Positions 60,106 to 64,000 of a stretch of DNA of 64,000 nt are shown here, piece by piece. The DNA comes from VAXT01 sp038040395 (GTDB lineage: Bacteria; Actinomycetota; Thermoleophilia; Gaiellales; Gaiellaceae), in assembly GCA_038040395.1 (NCBI GenBank), contig JBBPIJ010000014.1, positions 1 to 64,000 on the forward strand, in the 5' to 3' direction. The notes beneath the pieces were generated by a model. That model saw only the letters and a program-made list of their open reading frames with translations, was not told the origin of the DNA and searched no databases. Position 1 is the first letter of the stretch. Every line of letters starts with the position of its first letter. The position numbers and the translations under genes are program-made.

Positions 60106-60111
60106 ATGCTA
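60106..60111 (-). promoter_or_regulatory. Possible leaderless -10 box that contains the dprA stop codon
   Basis: TAGCAT on the minus strand, 6 bp before ATG 60099. Its first three bases are the TAG stop of dprA. Confidence 0.4.
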
Positions 60112-61089
60112 GTGCGCCCGGAACACACCTCCTGCCTCAACCGCGACACCCGCGAGCTCGAGCTCGGTGAGAGCAGAAGAGAGGGCGCCTGCCTCAAGGC
60201 CGGTCGCCCGGGCGAGCTCGTCGGCGCTCGCGGGGCCATCCCGAAGGCGGACGAGCACCGTGTCGGCAGGCTCGCTGAGGTCGACCGGCGCGGCTTCGGC
60301 CGGAGCGAGCCCGTAGAGCTCGAGAACGTCCGCTGACCCGAGGAGCGGCGTCGCACCGAGCCGCAGCAGGTCGTTCGACCCTCGAGACAGCGCAGACGTG
60401 ATCTCTCCGGGCACGGCAAGTACCTCGCGGCCTTCCTCGAGCGCTAGGTCGGCGGTGATCAAGGCGCCGCTGCGTTCCCGCGCCTCGACCACGACCGCTG
60501 CCGCGCAGAGCCCGGCAATGATTCTGTTCCGCGCCGGGAACCTCCATGGCGCAGGCTCGACCCCGGGCGCGTACTCCGAGACGGCGAGCCCGGTTGCGCG
60601 TATCCCAGCCGCGAGCTGAGCGTGCGAGGCGGGGTAATCGCGATCGATCCCACAGCCGAGCACGGCCACCGTCGTTCCGCCTGCGTCGAGCGCGCCTCGA
60701 TGCGCTTCGCCGTCGATTCCGCGAGCGAGGCCGCTCACGACCACGAGCCCGGCGGCGGCCAGCTCGCGGCCGAGCATCCGGGCGACCTGGGCGCCGTAGG
60801 GAGAACACGAGCGAGCGCCGACGATTCCGACCGCCGCGCGGCCGAGAAGGTCGACCTCCGCCGCTCCTCGCACGAACAGGCCCGCAGGCGGGTCGTGGAT
60901 CGCGCGCAGGAGTGCCGGAAAGCGCGCGTCGGAACGGGCCAGCCACCGGACCCCTTTCGCCTTCAGACCGGCGAGATAGCCGGCCTCGTCGAACGCGCGT
61001 GCGAAGGCCCGGTAGGCGCTGTCGCGCGGCTCGCGGACGAGGTGCGCGTCACGCTCGGCCGCGAAAGCCGCCAGGGCCAGCTCCTTCAT
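60109..61089 (-). CDS. dprA: DNA-processing protein DprA
   Basis: ATG 61089 overlaps the comM stop as ATGA; 326 residues. The Rossmann-like core has AVGIVGARSCSPYGAQVARM, VVSGLARGIDGEAHRGAL, FPARNRIIAGLCAAAVVVEA and SRGSNDLLRLGATPL. A C-terminal winged-helix domain follows (DGPASADELARATGLEAGAL). DprA loads RecA on incoming single-stranded DNA in transformation. Confidence 0.94.
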   Translation of the reverse strand: MKELALAAFAAERDAHLVREPRDSAYRAFARAFDEAGYLAGLKAKGVRWLARSDARFPALLRAIHDPPAGLFVRGAAEVDLLGRAAVGIVGARSCSPYGAQVARMLGRELAAAGLVVVSGLARGIDGEAHRGALDAGGTTVAVLGCGIDRDYPASHAQLAAGIRATGLAVSEYAPGVEPAPWRFPARNRIIAGLCAAAVVVEARERSGALITADLALEEGREVLAVPGEITSALSRGSNDLLRLGATPLLGSADVLELYGLAPAEAAPVDLSEPADTVLVRLRDGPASADELARATGLEAGALSSALTELELAGVAVEAGGVFRAH

Positions 61090-62549
61090 GTCGGGCCGAG
61101 CTCTCTCGGCGAGCGATAGGCGAGCGCCTCCGCCAGGTGCTCGGCGCTGACTTCTGACTTGGCGGCGAGCGCAGCGATCGTCTCCGCGACCCGGCGTGAC
61201 CTGGCCCGCCCTCGCCCCGAGAGCGGCAAGCGCTCGACTGCGCGGTCGAGCAGCTCGGTGGCCTCCTTCGACCACGGCGGTCGACCGGACTCGATCCACT
61301 CGCGCGCCGATTCGACGCGTTCGCGCACCGGAGCGGAGGCCTCGCTCGGAGCGGCCGCAAGCTCGACGGCGCGCGGGCGCGGCATCGCGACGACGAGGTC
61401 GAACCGATCGAGCAGCGCCCGCGAGAGCTTGTCGCGGAACGCAGCGAGCCTCTGCGGCGAGCACTTGCACTCCGCTGCGGGATCGCCCCGCGCTCCGCAC
61501 GGGCATAGGTTCATGGCGGCCACGAGCTGAAAGCGGGCCGGGAAGACCGCTCGGCCCTCGACCCGCGCGATGCTCACGACGCCGTCCTCGAGCGGCTGGC
61601 GGAGCGCCTCGAGCGCGGGCCGCTGGAACTCGGCGAACTCGTCCAGGACGAGCACTCCCCGGTGGGCGAGGCTGACCTCTCCCGGCCGCGGCCCCGAGCC
61701 CCCTCCGACGAGCGCCGCAACCGAGGCGCTGTAGTGCGGCGAGCGCAGCGGCCGCGCCGTGACGAGCGGGCGGTCGGCCGCGAGCATGCCCGCCACCGAA
61801 TGGATTCGCGTCACCTCGAGGGCCTCGGTGGTCGAGAGAGGCGGCAGGATCCCGGGCAGCCGCCGGGCGAGCATGGTCTTTCCCGTGCCCGGCGGGCCGG
61901 CGAGAAGGAGGTTGTGGCCGCCCGCAGCGGCGATCTCGAGCGCGCGCCGGCCCCGCTCCTGGCCCCGGACGTCGCGGAGGTCGAGCAGTGGGTGCTCCGC
62001 GGGCGGGTGGCCGTTCCCCTCGACGTACGGTTCCGGCTCGCCCTCGCCCCGCAGGTAAGCCACGGCCTCGGCGAGATGGCGAATCGGAACCGGCTCGATG
62101 TCGGCAAGCGCCGCCTCGGGCGCCGAGCGCGCAGGGCAGAGAATTCGGGACAGGCCCGCCTGACGCGCAGCCTCGGCGAGGGCCAGCACGCCCCCGACCG
62201 GGCGCAGCCGTCCGTCGAGAGCGAGCTCGCCGACGGCGGCGTGATCGGCGAGCCGGTCACGCGGAATCTGCCCCGAAGCGGCGAGGATCGAGAGGGCGAT
62301 CGGCAGGTCGAAGCCCGAGCCCACCTTGCGGAGCCCGGCCGGCGCGAGGTTGACCGTGATCCGTCGCAGGGGCCACTCGAGCTCGGCCGAGGCGATCCCG
62401 CTGCGCACTCGCTCCTTCGCCTCCTGGCAGGCGCGGTCGGCGAGCCCGACGATCGCAAACGCGGGCACGCCGCCCTGGAGGTGGGCTTCGACCTCGACGC
62501 GACGTGCGTCGAGCCCGACGAGGGCATGCGTGACCGTCCGCGCCAGCAT
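61086..62549 (-). CDS. comM: ComM/YifB-type AAA+ (Mg-chelatase-like) helicase
   Basis: 487 residues. An N-terminal Lon-like domain (GVPAFAIVGLADRACQEAKE) is followed by AAA+ Walker A GPPGTGKTMLARRLPG, Walker B GVLVLDEFAEF, and the zinc-like CPCG ... CKCS insert typical of YifB. ComM extends heteroduplex during natural transformation. It precedes dprA in the same unit. Confidence 0.93.
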   Translation of the reverse strand: MLARTVTHALVGLDARRVEVEAHLQGGVPAFAIVGLADRACQEAKERVRSGIASAELEWPLRRITVNLAPAGLRKVGSGFDLPIALSILAASGQIPRDRLADHAAVGELALDGRLRPVGGVLALAEAARQAGLSRILCPARSAPEAALADIEPVPIRHLAEAVAYLRGEGEPEPYVEGNGHPPAEHPLLDLRDVRGQERGRRALEIAAAGGHNLLLAGPPGTGKTMLARRLPGILPPLSTTEALEVTRIHSVAGMLAADRPLVTARPLRSPHYSASVAALVGGGSGPRPGEVSLAHRGVLVLDEFAEFQRPALEALRQPLEDGVVSIARVEGRAVFPARFQLVAAMNLCPCGARGDPAAECKCSPQRLAAFRDKLSRALLDRFDLVVAMPRPRAVELAAAPSEASAPVRERVESAREWIESGRPPWSKEATELLDRAVERLPLSGRGRARSRRVAETIAALAAKSEVSAEHLAEALAYRSPRELGPT

Positions 62550-62555
62550 GTGCCG

Positions 62556-62561
62556 AGGCTA
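62556..62561 (-). promoter_or_regulatory. Possible leaderless -10 box of comM
   Basis: TAGCCT on the minus strand, exactly 6 bp before ATG 62549. The overlapping plus-strand TAGGCT (62560-62565) is 12 bp before the divergent gene at 62578. Confidence 0.38.
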
Positions 62562-62577
62562 GGCTGGTCGAGCGCAC

Positions 62578-63549
62578 ATGTCTGTCTCACAACAGCGCCG
62601 AAAATCAGCGCTCCTGGTCGCCGCCCTGGCGGCAGGCTCGATCGTCGCAACCGTCGCGCTGGCCGCCTCGACGCCGGTCCCCGTGAAGACGACACGGCAC
62701 AACGAGGTCGGCCCCACCGCCGGCTCCGGATGGCTCGTCTGGTCGAAGAGCCGCGAGAAGCGGACGAGCCCGTTCGACCTCTGGGCCCAGCACGCGCCGG
62801 CGAGAGCATTCAGGCTCAACCCGAAGGACACACAGGCCTACGGCGGCGGGATCGACGGGACGAAGCTTCTCTACCAGCTGATCCGCGGCCAATTCGCGAC
62901 CGAGTCCGATCTGAGGCTGTTCGACCTCGAGTCGAGGCGGCGCCAGGCGCTCCCCTCCGGAATCAACACGACGAACTGGGAGTGCTGCGGGACGATCTCG
63001 GGCGACTGGATCCTCTTCAGCCGCGGGCGCGCCTACAGCCCCGGGAGACAGCTGGTCATGCTCCGCAACCTCGTGACCGGCGAGCAGCGGGTGCTCGACA
63101 GCCTGCGCAACCGAAACGGCCTCGTCTCGGCGGGCCAGATCAACGGGAACTACGCCGTCTGGCACAAGTGCAACCCCTATCCCCAATGCGTGGTCTACCG
63201 CTATGAGCTGACGACGGCCACGGCGACCGCGTTGCCGACGGTACCCGCGAAGGTTGTCTACAGCCCGTCGGTGAACCCCTACGGGACGGTCTACTACCTG
63301 CAGAGCACGAGAGGCTGCGGCAAGTCTGTGCAGCTCATGAAACAGCGTCTCGTCGGTTTGCCGGAGGTGCTTGCCTCGTTGCCCCCGGGCCGCGACGGTG
63401 ACGTCACCTACGCGGACACGGTGCCGCCGGATCCGCCGTCGGAGACCGCGACGACGCACGTCTACTTCGACCGCGTCGTCTGCCGCAAGCAGGCCTGGGA
63501 CATCTACCGCGCCGACGATCTCGAGCGGCTGCCGCCTCCGAACCCCTAA
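62578..63549 (+). CDS. Secreted beta-propeller-like protein of unknown function
   Basis: 323 residues with signal peptide LLVAALAAGSIVATVALA. Repeated short motifs such as SGWLVWSKS, DGTKLLYQL, SGDWILFSRG and NGNYAVWHKC, about 45-55 residues apart, resemble TolB/WD40-like propeller blades. Cys pairs (WECCG, HKCNPYPQC) suggest disulfides. No enzyme motif seen. Confidence 0.65.
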   Translation: MSVSQQRRKSALLVAALAAGSIVATVALAASTPVPVKTTRHNEVGPTAGSGWLVWSKSREKRTSPFDLWAQHAPARAFRLNPKDTQAYGGGIDGTKLLYQLIRGQFATESDLRLFDLESRRRQALPSGINTTNWECCGTISGDWILFSRGRAYSPGRQLVMLRNLVTGEQRVLDSLRNRNGLVSAGQINGNYAVWHKCNPYPQCVVYRYELTTATATALPTVPAKVVYSPSVNPYGTVYYLQSTRGCGKSVQLMKQRLVGLPEVLASLPPGRDGDVTYADTVPPDPPSETATTHVYFDRVVCRKQAWDIYRADDLERLPPPNP

Positions 63550-64000
63550 GAGCGGGCGACGATCACGTCCTCGAAGAACTCGCCGGCCCGGCGGCCGGTT
63601 CGCCGGTTGACGTGCCGCCGGTAGCGCGCCTGGATCGTCAGCCCCGCGCGCTCGAGGATCTCCGGGTAGAGATCGCGCCGGTCGTTGATCACGATCACGA
63701 CCGGCGCACGCGGGCGTAGAGCTCCGCGCACGTTGGCGAACGCCGTCGCGATGCCGTCGACGTAGTCACGGATCGACTTCGCACTCACCCCCTGCTCGGC
63801 CGCGCCGAGCTCGAGGTCGCGCCGGTCGTCGAGGCCGAGCAGCTCGTACGCGTAGCGGTGCTGCTCGTGGTAGTCGATCAGCCCCGGGTAGGGCGGCGAC
63901 GTGACGACTCCGTCGAACGGGCCCTGAAGATCGAGGTCGCGAACGTCGCCGTGGAGCACGCCGGCCTCGCGCCCGCGCGCGCGCACGCGCGAGAACTCAC
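63546..64000 (-). CDS. DNA methyltransferase, C-terminal part (cut by the window edge)
   Basis: The frame is open to the window end, so its N-terminus is missing. VVTSPPYPGLIDYHEQHRYA holds the (T/S)SPPY catalytic motif of amino-methyltransferases (N4-cytosine/N6-adenine). YVDGIATAFANVRGALRPRA and VIVINDRRDLYPEIL continue the fold. A restriction partner is not visible. The stop shares a CTAA overlap with the convergent gene. Confidence 0.8.
   Translation of the reverse strand, partial: EFSRVRARGREAGVLHGDVRDLDLQGPFDGVVTSPPYPGLIDYHEQHRYAYELLGLDDRRDLELGAAEQGVSAKSIRDYVDGIATAFANVRGALRPRAPVVIVINDRRDLYPEILERAGLTIQARYRRHVNRRTGRRAGEFFEDVIVARS

Noticed and set aside
61662..63206. Plus-strand open frame of 514 codons opposite comM
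   Set aside because: Arg/Gly-rich shadow frame; comM and the secreted propeller-like gene account for both strands.

Overview
The window is high-GC DNA (GC-rich third codon positions, frequent GTG/TTG starts) that reads as a chromosomal piece of an actinobacterium. The RmuC, AddAB-like, DprA/ComM, split PntA transhydrogenase and baeRF gene set, together with many leaderless-looking promoters, would fit a deep branch such as Thermoleophilia. That placement is an inference; no rRNA or other decisive marker is present. Three runs of 100 N (4108-4207, 5738-5837, 25853-25952) are assembly gaps, each inside repetitive coding DNA.

Region 1 (1-25124) is a secretion and surface locus. A truncated plus-strand gene fuses a GH99-like glycosidase to a purple-acid-phosphatase-like metallophosphoesterase. 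Facing it is a block of nine minus-strand genes (21138 down to 2690) joined by 4-8 bp stop/start overlaps or gaps under 10 bp. In order these are a LuxR-type response regulator, a receiver-like protein, a large GT2/GtrA/HprK-like fusion, a GT39 glycosyltransferase, a PF04185 phosphoesterase, a membrane GH99-like protein and three multidomain secreted metallophosphoesterases with FN3, LamG-like, DNRLRE and Ig/cadherin-like modules. A paralogous LuxR regulator lies just beyond. Divergent from the block is a cytosolic adenylate cyclase-AAA-solute-binding-protein fusion.

Region 2 (25125-34966) is the most unusual part. An intact tRNA-Leu(UAA) gene (34846-34933, minus) is followed, on its 3' side, by five partial copies of its own 3' half, from anticodon loop to discriminator base. 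The copies are 0.65-1.8 kb apart. Each is followed by two sets of TCTCGG-like boxes at exact 10-bp spacing. Most units carry one gene for a secreted seven-bladed FG-GAP/VCBS propeller with a C-terminal PASTA domain; one carries a small ABM-like gene instead. Decayed propeller fragments sit inside and outside the array. This resembles repeated site-specific insertion, or tandem duplication, at a tRNA attachment site, giving a cassette array with no visible recombinase. Next to it is a GH99-like gene whose product ends in the same type of PASTA domain.

Region 3 (34967-64000) is mostly core genome: a DUF3105 protein, a CsbD-like stress protein, RmuC, aconitase, a baeRF-type ribosome factor, thioredoxin reductase, CorA, DedA, a PAS protein, endonuclease III, an AddA/AddB-like helicase-nuclease pair, topoisomerase IB, an isocitrate dehydrogenase-like enzyme, an HD-GYP protein, the pntAA-pntAB-pntB transhydrogenase operon with an ornithine cyclodeaminase homologue, a VOC protein, an FAD oxidoreductase, DprA, ComM and the end of a DNA methyltransferase gene. 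Two copies of an inverted-repeat element (35933-36095 and 58759-58980, in opposite orientation) have conserved ends and internal stems that change sequence while keeping base pairing, which suggests a selected folded structure.

Recurring layout features are ATGA/GTGA/TTGA overlaps within operons, 4-nt stop overlaps (mostly CTAG) between convergent genes, and a TANNNT-type -10 box 6-8 bp before the start codon at nine genes, which points to leaderless transcription.
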